From positions 6,421,896 through 6,485,895 of the forward strand of contig OY992837.1 of NCBI GenBank assembly GCA_963921425.1: a DNA stretch of 64,000 bases, read 5' to 3'. Of this stretch, positions 33,214 through 44,553 are shown in pieces. Source of the stretch: Dryas octopetala. Lineage: Eukaryota > Streptophyta > Magnoliopsida > Rosales > Rosaceae. A model generated the notes under the pieces. The model saw nothing but the letters and a program-made list of their open reading frames with translations. It ran no database searches and was not told where the DNA came from. Within the stretch, counting starts at the first letter, position 1. The number at the start of each line of letters is the position of its first letter. The translations under genes were made by a program, and so were the position numbers.

Positions 33214-35761
33214 CTATGCTGCCCCTGTCTGATCAGCTGGTCGTGGAACGCTCTGCCATCCGGTACACTGTTGGAGGACCTGTTTAAGAGTATCCAAGGG
33301 AGGTCCCGCCGTCCATGTCTGATAGTGTTGGCTAGGATGAAACATGCTGCTATATTCACCACCTTCGGGCATTAACCCTGCTTGAGTTCCAGTTACAAAT
33401 AGGTCCCCTTCAGACCTAATGCAGCCAGTAATTGCCACCTCCTTGTCTGCTGCCTATATAAAAGCCATAGTAATCAACAATTTATTCTCATTATGCTAAA
33501 GTACATTTCAATGGCCATATGTTGGATGAATTAATGTAGTTTCAATTATACAAACAATTTTAGTACAATATCCAACTCTCAAGAACTAAAGGCTGCCAAG
33601 AACATATCCTCATTCGTCGAGTGTTGCACTGGATTAATGGGATAAAACCTCTCAGCATTTGTGTTCATGTTCAATGGTTCTTGAACTAAATCTACTCAAC
33701 ATTCAGTACCTCTATCTAAAGAACAAAAGCAGGTTAACAGAACTTTATGGACTTACTCACCATTCAGACCAAACATCGTCTTGTGAATTAAAAATTACCT
33801 TCACATATCATCTATGACCACAACATATGCCTAACCATTCCCCTAGATATCCAAATTTTATTTCATAAGTATGGCCCTATCCTGATTAATTTGTCCAATG
33901 TCCATTTAGACAAAAAAAATTCCCAGTGTCTAAAATTCCTAAGTTTTTCTTCCAAAATTATCTCACTTTTTTTCCAATTTGAAATCAGCCTGTTGGAATT
34001 CTGGAGGTTTCTTTGAACCCCTTGGAAACTGATAGCAAATTCCAGTGGTTATGAGCTAGAGTAAGGGTACTATAGGCTATGAGTTTTTATGAGGACGAAA
34101 GCGTATGGCCATCATGGTCAGAGTAACGAATTATAGATCTGGAGGTAGGATGAGAAATGCTAGGAAAGACACCAAATGTCAGGCTCCTAACAAGTGTTAT
34201 CAAATATATGATAATATAACACCCACGCACTATTGCAGGTTACTAATAATACGATATTTCTAGATCGGTTTCTGAATCTGACATACTAAATAAAACTGCA
34301 GGTTATACAAGTCAGAGATCATAAAGACACATAATAGGCAAATAAAAATGAAAAGGGACATACCTTCTCAGTAAGGTACTTAAACGCCACTTTCTTCTGT
34401 CCTGCTTCGTATATATTGCATTCAGAGTATATCTGGAGTGGAAACATAATAACATATTAACCTCATATAGGATAACATCCTTGGTAAACTTCAAATATAT
34501 TTAAGCCAGTATATAATAGCCATTGGTAGTAGCATTATCACCTGTGCTTCCACACTGGCACAAACAGCATATATGCCCCAGTTTCGGGTGTAATTGTTAT
34601 ATAGGTGTACTTTCCCAAATCTAACACGAGGATGCCGCTGTCGGGACCCATCAAAGAAACAGTGGTGAATGGTAACCCGAATGCATCTGTCATCAATATG
34701 AGAGGGGTCTCCTCCAATTAGCATCGTCTTATCATGCTGTGAAAAATGACACCTGCATAATGGTGAAAGACATGAACTTAAAATTCTACAAGAGTAAAAG
34801 GGCTTAAATTCCAACATGGGGGATTCACCTCACCTCGAAATTGTAATATCTGTGCTTCCTCTGGTGATATCTATAAGTCCATCATCATAATCACGAAGGC
34901 TGCACCGATCAATCCATAAGTGCTTAGAATTGGGTTTTATTTGAATGCCATCAACATCCGGTCCTCTACCACCTTCAAACTCTAAATTGCATACAATCAC
35001 ATGTTCACATTCCTTCAGCCTCAAACCCTTCCTTGTAAGCTTAATCCTCTGACCCCGACCATCAATCGTCTTATACGATGATACATTCAAGTAAGATGAG
35101 AGATGGATAGTGCCTGAAACTTCAAAGACAATCCACAGCGGTTCTTTCTTACGACATCCTTCTCTAAGTGACCCAGGACCATCATCTACAATCAAATAAA
35201 AATGAGCAAATAAATTTAAGCTTCCAAGCACTGAATTGGGTTTATGTTTAAATCCCACAATGGCTGTACCATAAGCAAGTTTTTTACAAACGCATTTACA
35301 AAGCAGAACCCATAAGCAAGTTTACTTCAACAAATTGCCCATAAAAATACACTAAAACTACCATCAAACAAGAAACACACATACACCCACAACTTCAAAA
35401 CCCAAAACAAACACATTTACAAAGCAGAACCCATGAATTGAAGCTACTACAGGTATAGAATACACACACAGTTTACAATTCGATCAAAAGGGTTACCAGC
35501 TAGAGTGGTAACGTGGTAAAGGGGACCGTGGAGGCCACCAATTGCGAGGCGGCCGAAGCCCTCGGCCTGGGCAGCGAGGGATCGCAAGCTGGAGTCGACA
35601 TGAGCGTATGGCAGGGGCACAACCATGGTGATCTTGTTAGTTGAGCTGGGGATTTGTGCTGCTGCTGCGTGATCGGACGGTCCATATTTAAAGGGTGGAG
35701 CGGGCGTTATGTCCGAGATGGGTCCGTTACGGTGTTTGCGGTGGCCGTGGGAGTTGCCCAT
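33214..35761 (-). CDS. Pectate lyase-like protein (PL1 family), no signal peptide
   Basis: Five exons: 35761-35497, 35185-34834, 34752-34542, 34432-34364 and 33453-33214; all junctions are GT-AG and in phase, giving 378 residues. Family marks are WIVFEVSGTIHL, the TIDGRG block, LWIDRCSLRDYDDGLIDITR (the WIDH-type strand), STDITISRCHFSQHDKTMLIG and RQRHPRVRFGKVHLYNNY, where RxPRxR holds the catalytic arginine. Such enzymes cleave de-esterified pectin in the wall. Oddly, the N-terminus (MGNSHGHRKHRNGPISDI) is not a signal peptide; MGNSHG loosely fits an N-myristoylation pattern. I recall a plant subfamily with this start, so it may be normal and not a truncation. Its activity in the wall is therefore uncertain. 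Confidence 0.9.
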
Positions 35762-36754
35762 TTATGGCAGAGTCGTTATCGAGCTTTTAACTTATTAAGC
35801 TGTGATTATGAGGGAAGCTAAAAAAACCGAAGAAGCTCCGACTCACATTTATTCTAGATGGACTCTACTCTCTCACACGGTCACACTCACTCACTGTTTA
35901 TGCCTCACTTTTTCCTCTTCTTTGTGTCGGTCGGATATTTAAAACTTAAAATTGTTCCATCGGAGAAATAGAATCCGAGTAAACCGACCGACATTTATTC
36001 TCTGAGGAAGGCAACACTCAACGAATTTTATTGTCATTTAAGAACAAATTTAATTATTATTATTAATTTTTTTTTTGGTTACATTGAAAGTTAGATGTGT
36101 ACAACAGTACAACCAATCGGCCGGGCAGTGGTGTAGTCCGAAATTAATCATAATAAAGGCATAATAATAATAATAAAATTTCACCTTCTCACTATAATTT
36201 AATAGAAAATTTTTCAAACTGTTGTATTTACTTATCTTAGCTTCTTGATAATAATTGCTGTGAGAGCTAATAATAGTTAATAAAAAAATATTTGCAATTT
36301 TGTGTCGTCTTCATTTTTTTAGCAAACATAAAATAAGTATTCAAATAAAAAATCAATTAAAATAATTCAAAGAAACAAACACAACAAGTCAATAGCCAAA
36401 AGCACGCACAAACTAAAATAGCACACTATTTACATTCAAATAAGAAACTCATCTTCTAATGTTCATGAAAAATAAAATCTTTTTTTTTTTTGTCTAAAAA
36501 GATAATGAGGTCATACCCAAAATGTAGGAGTGAAACAACCTAACTATTGGGGTCATGTGACTCCAATGCCCCCACTATGGCTCCACCATTGGGCCCGATT
36601 AAGCTCGATCCATTTAAGACGAGTCTAATCATGCTTTATATCATCTTCGGACAATCCTATTTAATAATTAGGTCATTTTAATATGATCCAATTGTTCTAA
36701 ACCTTAAGACTCTTACGACTCATGACACAAGCCTATTTGAGTTTGTGTTAGACC
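35762..36754. other. Pectate lyase-like upstream region and intergenic DNA
   Basis: A CT/CA-rich stretch just before the ATG is the likely 5' leader. Beyond about 36030 the DNA is AT-rich and empty. Confidence 0.4.
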
Positions 36755-37518
36755 TTAGGGCTCATTTGGTACGTCGGACTATACTGATTAATTTTTGTCG
36801 GATAATATTAATCTATTTCGAAAAGTACTGATTGTTTATCCATAATATTATCAGATGTTTGGTATTGTTCCGGATAAACAGTCTAACTAAGTTATATTGT
36901 GTTTGGTGCTTCGCCGGATAGCAGCAAATCAGACAATTTTTTAAATTCTTTGATAACTTAGTGGAAATTGAAGAAAAACACCGTCCAATCAAAACTTTGA
37001 AGAAAAAAATCATAACCTAATTCCCAAAAATATGTAATAAAAGGAATTATTGAATAAATCTAAAAAAAAGGATAAGAAGAAATAATCAGACACCATGCAT
37101 AGAAGAAGAAATATATAAAGAAAGATAAGATGAAAAGAGAAGAACATAGAAAAAGCAAGAATAAGCATATTGGAGAGAGTATGAAAGATAGAGAGATAGA
37201 GAGTGAGAGATGGTTACCTGGAGAATAGTGAAGAAAATAACATGTGGAGAAAATAGCAGAGAAGAAGATGAAAATAGTGTCTGTTGGTTTTTAGCGTGTT
37301 TTTGTTTTCCTAATTTTTTTTTTTTATAATTAAGCATGTATTATCTAATCTCAGGTGTATGAGTTGTATTAGTTAATCAGGTAATGAGAGTATTAAAACT
37401 CCAGTCCAGTTTACATAGTCAGGTAATTAATTAAATAATACAAGTTGACATCAAACAACTGACATACACTATTTTACTCATATCTAGAGTCTAATACGAA
37501 GTACCAAACATGCCCTAA
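36755..37518. mobile_element. Candidate TIR element, Harbinger- or hAT-like ends
   Basis: The left end TTAGGGCTCATTTGGTACGTC pairs with the right end read in reverse, TTAGGGCATGTTTGGTACTTCG. The span is 764 bp, with no transposase. Inner repeats of the form GTTTGGTATTGTTCCGGAT and GTTTGGTGCTTCGCCGGAT suggest nested ends. A clean target duplication is not visible. Confidence 0.5.
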
Positions 37519-37913
37519 ATGAGTTGGCTTGATTATTCATTTAAATGATAGTGTTCATTTTTTAAGAATTGCTTAAGCAGGCTCAATTCCAAGCTAGTGG
37601 TGAGCTTAGGCCAAGTCGACCCATGTTGGGCTTAAGTTGGGCCAAGTTAATGGGCTCAATAACTTAACCCAGTTTGGCCCTTATGTTTAAGTTGTGCTTT
37701 GATTTGGCCCACCTAAAATCATGCAAAATTGGGTTGATTAACAAGCCAAACCAGTCTCACGAACTCTAATCTCAAAATATCTTCAAGACTTCAACATAAT
37801 TTACTTTAGAAATAGAGAGTGCTCATCTATGAGTTATTTAATCTTGAGAGGGATACATATTAAAAGTGAAGGGTTGAAATATGTTATCAAGCATCTAAAT
37901 ATGTATATATATA

Positions 37914-38252
37914 GAGTTAATTACACTTACACCCCCTGAGGTTTATCACTTTTTCACATACACCCCCTGAGGTTTTAAAACTGTTGCATATAACCCCCTA
38001 CAAGAAAAAAAAATAAATAAAAAAAAAATAAATATTTGTATTCAGGTTGGACCTTACACCTTGAATAATCTTATTAGGCTATTTAATCCCTTAGCATGCT
38101 TTTTTGCATAATTTCTCATCATTTTCGTCTCATTATAGGGGGTTATATGCAACAGTTTTAAAACCTCAAGGGGTGTATGTGTAATAATTGAAACTCTAGG
38201 GGGTGTATGTGAAAAGACGATAAACCTCAGGGGGTGTAAGTGTAATTAACTC
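37914..38252. mobile_element. Short Mutator-type MITE in a TA repeat
   Basis: Ends GAGTTAATTACACTTACAC and its inverse extend into about 100-bp inverted repeats containing ACCCCCTGAGG and ATGCAACAGTTTTAAAACC blocks. It is flanked on both sides by TATATATA, so the duplication cannot be measured exactly. Confidence 0.7.
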
Positions 38253-38660
38253 TATATATATATATATTTTCTAATTTCTCACGTGCCATCATTTCATGTT
38301 TGGAGATAGATAAATTTGAATTTAAAATCTCTTTTAAACTAAAGAAAGAGAAATATCATTAAAACTAATAACTAGTTAGTAAGTTAATTTAGAATTAATT
38401 AAAAACCGAACTAAGTCAAGGAATTATTCATAAGCGCATATCTATCTTAATATAAATTATTTTTTCACTAATAAAAAAAGTTGAGTGTTTCAATTGACCT
38501 CTACATGATAAAATTTAGATGAACAATTCACCATGATATATTTAATCTATACATAATATCATGACAAATGGATACAAATGCATGATATATTTCACTTCTA
38601 CTTAGTATAAACTTATATACTTATATGTGAAAATGAATAAATGATCACACTTAAAAATTT

Positions 38661-39026
38661 GGGTTAAATACAAAAATAATCCACAAACTTTATAATGAAT
38701 CTCAATTTGATCAACTAATTATAAAAAGTATCAATTTGGTCCACAAACTTTTTAATTTGTACCAAAACAGAACAAACGCTAACTTTCATCCAAAAATTAA
38801 CGGAATTGGTCACATGAAAATGTGATGAACGAATTGAAATACCTCTGAAAATGTGGTCACTTGCTGTGCACATGATCACTTTTCGTTAAATTTTTCGATA
38901 GAAGTTAACGTTTGTATTGGTTTGATACAACTTGAAAAGTTCGTGGATCAAACAGACACTTTTTATAATTAATGGACTAAATTGAGATTCACTGTAAAGT
39001 TTGTGAACCATTTTTGTATTTAATCC
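38661..39026. mobile_element. Short Mutator-type MITE with perfect 9-bp target duplication
   Basis: The left end GGGTTAAATACAAAAATAAT pairs with the right end in reverse, GGATTAAATACAAAAATGGT. The arms run about 140 bp (ACAAACTTTATAATGAATCTC, TTATAAAAAGT). The flanks are TAAAAATTT at 38652-38660 and 39027-39035. Non-coding. Confidence 0.85.
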
Positions 39027-39464
39027 TAAAAATTTTGTTTTTTTTTTCTGTTACATCTTATTTGGTGGATTAAACTTACGTGGCAACCTGGTGGGTCGAG
39101 TGTGGTTTGACCCCGGGAGCAGGCCCTGTGGCGCCAAAATGGTAAAGACCCGGCTCAGCTGGCAATCTGGCATCAACTTAACGACTTCCCTATCAAAAAT
39201 AATAATAAAAAAAATTAAAAAAACATAACGACCTCATTTTTCTTTTCTTTTTAAAAAAACCGAAAGACTCCCACCAAATACTTTGCCCGTGATTGGCCAC
39301 CCGCACCGCCCTCCCAACTCTCCCAACCTAGCCACCACACGGCTCCTCTTCCTCGCGGAGCTTCCCTGCATTCAAAACCCTAATTCCAATATTCATTTTT
39401 CCCCAAATTCAATCATTCTTTTTTTGGGTATAAAAATGAGTATATAGGGCCTCCCTTTTCCACA

Positions 39465-39521
39465 ATGCATATCCGTTTGGGACCCGGAAATGAATCATCA
39501 GGTACTCGATTATTCACCATT

Positions 39522-39557
<36 letters not shown>

Positions 39558-42500
39558 TTCATGTTCGTTTGCGTTTGGATGCTGAGAATGTGCTGGAAAA
39601 AGAAAGAAAATGGAAGGGGAATTGAATCGAATTCAATTCTATATTCCGTGATCGCTTATTTTTCGTTTCTCAATTCAGAGTATAAGATCCAAATTTTGGT
39701 TAATTTTGATTTTGATGGAAATGTTAAAATTGGGAGTTTATTTGATGATTTGTAAGGAGGTGAGAAGGACCTGGAGAAGGGGCTGCTACAGCCTTCAACC
39801 CCGGGAGCGGTCTCGGAGCCGCCGCAGTCGCCCCACACGTCGAGGCCGACTCTGTATTTCTCGAATTCCAGTAAGGCCCTGCTGGTTTCGAACTCTGGCA
39901 AGGCCCTGCTGGTTTCGAACTCCGGCAAGTCTCTGCTGGTCTCGAATTCCGGGAAGCGGATCGACCAGTTGGGGAAGAAGAAGTATGTGAAGCAGGTGAC
40001 CGGCCGCCACAAAGACACCGAGCTCCACCTGGCGGCGCAGCGGGGCGATTTGGGCGCCGTGCAGCAGATTCTGGGTGAGATTGATGCCCAGATGGTGGGG
40101 ACGCTCAATGGGTATGAGTTTGATGAGGAGGTAGCTGAGATAAGGTCAACCATTGTGAATGAGGTGAATGAGTTGGGAGAGACGGCGCTTTTCATTGCGG
40201 CCGAGAGGGGCCATCTTGGTATAGTGGAGTTGCTCCTTCCTTATGTGACTGAGGAGGGCATTTTGTTGAAGAACCTGTCCGGTTTCGATCCATTGCACAT
40301 TGCTGCAAGTCAAGGACACCAAGGTAACCATAAGTTAGATGTTGCTAATTCAGTTATCTATGTGTTTATGAAAGGCTTCAAATGGAATACATATATTTCA
40401 CTACTTGATTGTCTTCTGTTTTTCATTTATAGTATAGTATAGTTTCGTGCAGTTTTGTTCTTGAACAGCTGGTAAATGTTTCATTACTGTGTGTCCCCTC
40501 AGTTCAATAACTAGCTTTATGCAGCCATTGTCCAGGTGCTGTTAGAGCATGACCCGGGTCTTAGCAAAACAGTTGGCCCGAGAAATGCAACCCCTCTTGT
40601 ATCTGCAGCTACAAGAGGGCATACAGAAGTGGTTAAAGAATTACTATACCAAGATTCGAGCTTGCTGGAAATACCTAAATCCAATGGGAAGAATGCATTG
40701 CATCTTTCTGCACGGCAAGGGCATGTGGATATTGTGAAAGCTTTGCTTGACAAGGATCCACAACTAGCAAGAAGAACCGATAAGAAAGGACAGACTGCTT
40801 TGCATATGGCTGTAAAAGGTGTTAGCTGCGAAGTGGTGAAGTTGATTCTCAACATGGATGCAGCTATTGTCATGCTCCCAGACAAGTTCAGAAATACAGC
40901 ATTACATGTGGCCACCAGGAAAAAGCGGGTAGAGGTATGTATTTTCGCTGGGAGGGTACTTTTTTGGAAATGATACAAAGAAAGATGTCTATGTTCACAA
41001 AAGAAAAATTCCCCTCTAATGAGTTTTATAATCATTGGAGTTATACTAATGAACATAGAAAAAAAAAAACCTAAAAAAAAACTTTATAAATAGAGTAAAA
41101 GCTCTCGACAAAACTCTAAATGAGGAATCCCTTGTTCTGAATGTACTCGAAGAACGAACTAGATTGTGTAATGATAAGACTAAAAAATAATGCTTACCCC
41201 AAATATATGATCCTTTCTTGAATGGACCCTATTGCGTACGAATCAAATTTTTTTTTTTCACTCTCAATCTTAAATGAAAATTCTATAAAAAATTACATAG
41301 AAAGAGTTTGGATAAATAAGATTAATGATATACTTCTTATTAGTAATTACCTAGAATTTCAACAAAAAAAAAGAAAAACATTTGATAGAAAATCATTAGC
41401 AACAGAAATTAGTTATTTATTGAACTTAATCAATGAATTTTCTTTAAAATCAACATCAATTTTAAATTTTAAAAGATTTTTTTTAGTTCCCGAACACGAA
41501 CAAGTAAGAATTGATTCAAAAGATTAAAATTTTTATTCGATGCAGTTAGAACTGTTCCCAACGATAAAATGATTAAAAAAAATCGATTGGAATAAAAGAA
41601 ATTAATAAAAAAGTTCCTCGATGGTCGTTGATTAATTAATGGTATAATTGTTATATTCTTGTTTTATGGTGAGCTACTTATTCAATTTAATCAGTTTGTC
41701 TTTACAAGTTCCAGCCATATGATTAAGGATGCACATTAGGTTGAGATGACCTAAGACCTTGTTTTGCCAATAAGTTTTTGGATTGATCTTTAATTAACTT
41801 GGGTTGAGCTTGCTTAACATCTTTAGCAATTCAATTTCTCATTATGCTTGCAGATAGTGAATGAGCTGTTGCTCCTTCGTGACACAGATGTGAATGCTTT
41901 AACAAGAGACCAGAAAACACCCCTTGATATAGTTGAAGGATTTCCATACTCTGAAGAAATCCAAACAATTAAGGACAACTTGACTCAGTACGGTGCTGTC
42001 CGAGCAAACGAACTTAACCAGCCACGAGATGAGCTTAGAAACACTGTGACAGAGATAAAAAAAGATGTTCATAATCAGCTTGAGCAAGCCCGCAAAACCA
42101 ACAGGAGTGTTAGTGGAATTGCCAAGGAAATCCGTAAGCTACAAAGGGAAGGAATCAATAATGCCACTAACTCAGTCACAGTGGTTGCTTCGCTCATTGC
42201 AACAGTAGCATTTGCAGCTATGTTTACAGTTCCTGGAGGTGATGATAACAAAGGGATGGCTGTGGTGGTGGACAGTACATCATTCAAATTGTTCTTTATT
42301 TTTAATGCGGTTTCACTCTTCACATCATTGGCTGTTGTTGTGGTACAAATCACCCTTGTCAGGGGGGAGACAAAGACGGAGAGGAGGGTTGTACAAGTGA
42401 TCAATAAGTTGATGTGGTTGGCCTCTATCTGCACCACAGTAGCCTTTATTTCGGCGGCATATATAGTTGTTGGTCGACATAATTTGTGGGCTGCAATCCT

Positions 42501-42675
42501 TGTCACATGTGTAGGGGGAGTTACAATGGTGGGAGTTCTTGGTACCATGACATATTATGTGGTGAAGTCTAAAAAGATGCGTAGAGTGTGGAAGAGAGAG
42601 AAGATTACAAGAACCAATTCCTCCTTGTATCAATCAGAGTCTGATTCAGAAGTCAATCGTATTTTTGCCCTTTGA
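39465..42675 (+). CDS. ITN1-like ankyrin-repeat protein with PGG domain
   Basis: Four exons: 39465-39501, 39757-40323, 40525-40934 and 41854-42675; phases agree and the product has 611 residues. The match to Arabidopsis ITN1 (ankyrin protein of the plasma membrane, linked to salt and ABA-dependent ROS responses) is strong throughout. It has a short acidic start ([11 protein letters not shown]), [20 protein letters not shown], about seven ankyrin repeats (e.g. [35 protein letters not shown]), [18 protein letters not shown], then the PGG domain with [14 protein letters not shown] and four membrane helices. The first coding exon is only 37 nt; its ATG is the most upstream in-frame one I find. 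Odd features are a 27-bp in-frame repeat in exon 2 and plastid DNA in intron 3. Confidence 0.92.
39873..39953 (+). repeat. 27-bp in-frame minisatellite in the ITN1-like gene
   Basis: Three tandem units of 27 bp encode [18 protein letters not shown] and KSLLVSNSG, followed by KRIDQ; a degraded unit (YFSNSS) precedes them. As I recall it, Arabidopsis ITN1 has one such unit, so this looks like a lineage expansion in the disordered N-terminus. Confidence 0.85.
40960..41640 (+). pseudogene. ycf1: Plastid DNA insertion (ycf1/TIC214 fragment) in an intron
   Basis: Inside intron 3 of the ITN1-like gene, the plus strand translates, with frame shifts, to text typical of plastid ycf1: [20 protein letters not shown], then [31 protein letters not shown] and [10 protein letters not shown], then [34 protein letters not shown] and INKKVPRW. 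Codon use is plastid-like and very AT-rich. Stops and small indels (for example after TNEHRKK and TKK) show it is dead. The limits are approximate. The 101-residue frame at 41222-41527 is part of this relic, not a nuclear gene. Confidence 0.85.
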
Positions 42676-43037
42676 TGATAGTCTGGTTTATAACTAGCCT
42701 CTGGTTCTGTGTCTGACTTTATACACATGAGGGAGAAAATCGAAACAGGAGTAGTTGGGTCATAAGCGGTTCTATGCTATAGATACAAAATTCACGGACC
42801 ATTAATGTAATAGCACCGATGAGTGGTTTTTTTTGAAAATGAATTTTTGGGTGTTTCACGGATTATAAAATTTTGGAGCAAAACTGTTGATGTCCTTGAA
42901 TCTTCAAAGGCAGCAACTGAGAATTATCATTTGTATATTATATGCGTGATATCAGTCTTGATTTGTAACTTATATAGGTTTCATTACAGGTGATATGCTA
43001 TTTGAATATGAGAATAGGTAGTGGTTTGTTGATTAGT
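42676..43037. other. 3' region of the ITN1-like gene
   Basis: Probable 3' UTR; no other feature. Confidence 0.4.
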
Positions 43038-43329
43038 TTATCAAAATTTTGAATGTGACTATTCGACATGATTTGACTGACAAATGTGAATGTATCTGAT
43101 AAGTGAACGAAATCTGAAGCATTACATTTTGTGCATGCAATCAGATGGTGGTAAAAGAATGTATTATAGTGGAAGTTGCTCGAATTTATATATACATTGA
43201 GTTTCCTCCACGGATGTCTCTGGTACAAGTTTCCATTTTTATTTCTACTTTTCCCTCATATTCACATGTTTTTTTCTACTCTAATCGCTAAAATGCTATA
43301 TTGTATGGTTATAAATTAGTCATATATGT
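43038..43329 (+). pseudogene. Second copy of a WRKY44-like pseudogene tail
   Basis: This approximately 290-bp segment matches 46642-46934 nearly throughout (TTATCAAAATTTTGAATGTGAC at the left, ATAAATTAGTCATATATG at the right). In the other copy the left edge lies inside a WRKY44-like exon (DYQNFECD), so this piece was probably copied from the pseudogene and not from an independent gene. Confidence 0.6.
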
Positions 43330-44091
43330 TTAGTATGGTTTATCTTCAAAGGATGGTCAAACACAAACAAACTAATAGAGGACATAAATTAAAAGACAAA
43401 TATAATTTTATGGTGTACATAGAGTTATAAAAGTTATTGTATAAAGTGAAAAGCGACCCAAATTTATAATATACAAAGTATAATTAACCCTAACGTGTTT
43501 GTTATTAATTGAGATGGTATAAAGACAACAAATTGATTACTTTATATTGACTCCATGAATCCTGCAATTTATGTTGTGTTACCAAACATTTATGCTCAAG
43601 CAAGGAGATAGGATGCTGTAAACCCTATTCCTATTCCACGTCTTAACATGATTAGACCTATATATTAAAATTGGTTTTTTTACATTTTACTCGCCTGAAT
43701 TTTGGACTTAATCTCATTTCACGACCTAAAAAAAGTTTGTGTCAATTTACGACCTGAATTAAAAATTTGTTACAATGTACCACATCTAGCTAATTTTATA
43801 TAAACTTTTGTTAATGTTGGAATCTTTGGTCACCCCAACCGATGTGTTGCACCGTAATGCAAGGGACGTTATCATCGAGGTGACTAGAGTGTTACGAAGG
43901 GTATGTGTCTAATTTTTTTATTTGCTAATGAATATGAATATTTTGTCTAAACATTTTATTTATATAGAGGCTAGGAGTAGAAAGGATAGGAAACTTTGGC
44001 GTGAAATGGATGGGGATGCTTCCCTACGCTCCATTTAGAGCTCAATTCAACGGTTTTGATGTAGCTACTGAAGCAAGTAATTTACACACTT
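43330..44091. other. Intergenic
   Basis: AT-rich. About 43680-43810 resembles one arm of a short Mutator-type element (TTTTACTCGCCTGAATTTTGG, TTACGACCTGAATTA), but no partner arm was found. Confidence 0.35.
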
Positions 44092-44094
44092 TTA

Positions 44095-44365
44095 GGGCTT
44101 GTTTGACAGTGCTTTTAGAAGGCTTAAAAGCGTTTTACTTATGTTTGACAAAAAAAAAAAATTAGAAGCGTTTTTAGATTTTAAAAGCACTTCGAAGCGC
44201 TTCCGGGTGAAGCACCTACATTTCCTTAGGAAGTACTTCCAAGTATATTAACAAGAAGCACTTGAAATTTTTTCAAAAAAATCTATGAATATCTAACAAA
44301 AGCGCTTCTAGTGAAAGCGTTACTGAGCAAAATTGCTTCTTACAAAAGCACTCTCAAATAAGCCC
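44095..44365. mobile_element. Tourist-like MITE with TTA target duplication
   Basis: The left end GGGCTTGTTTGACAGTGCTTTT and the right end in reverse, GGGCTTATTTGAGAGTGCTTTT, are clear inverted repeats. TTA lies on both sides (44092-44094, 44366-44368), as for PIF/Harbinger-derived MITEs. The interior is rich in GAAGCGCTT-like blocks and would fold strongly. Confidence 0.8.
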
Positions 44366-44553
44366 TTAGACTTCCTTGATCATCATCCTATATATAAGTA
44401 CTTCTTAGTCTAACTACCCTTTGATGGCCCAATAGCATTTTTCTATTTTTAATTTATGTGCATTTCATATCCCCATAGGATACCACCTGTCATCCCCCCT
44501 TTCTCATTGACTCTCTCTCTTTCTCCCTCTCTCTCTCTCAGATGGGAACACTC

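Noticed and set aside
36755..37518. Assigning the element to PIF/Harbinger with a TTA duplication
   Set aside because: The left flank reads TTA and the right flank TAA, so a direct 3-bp duplication is not shown; kept only as a candidate.
41222..41527. 101-residue plus-strand frame as a nuclear gene
   Set aside because: It is part of the ycf1-derived plastid insertion within an intron, with broken frame on both sides.
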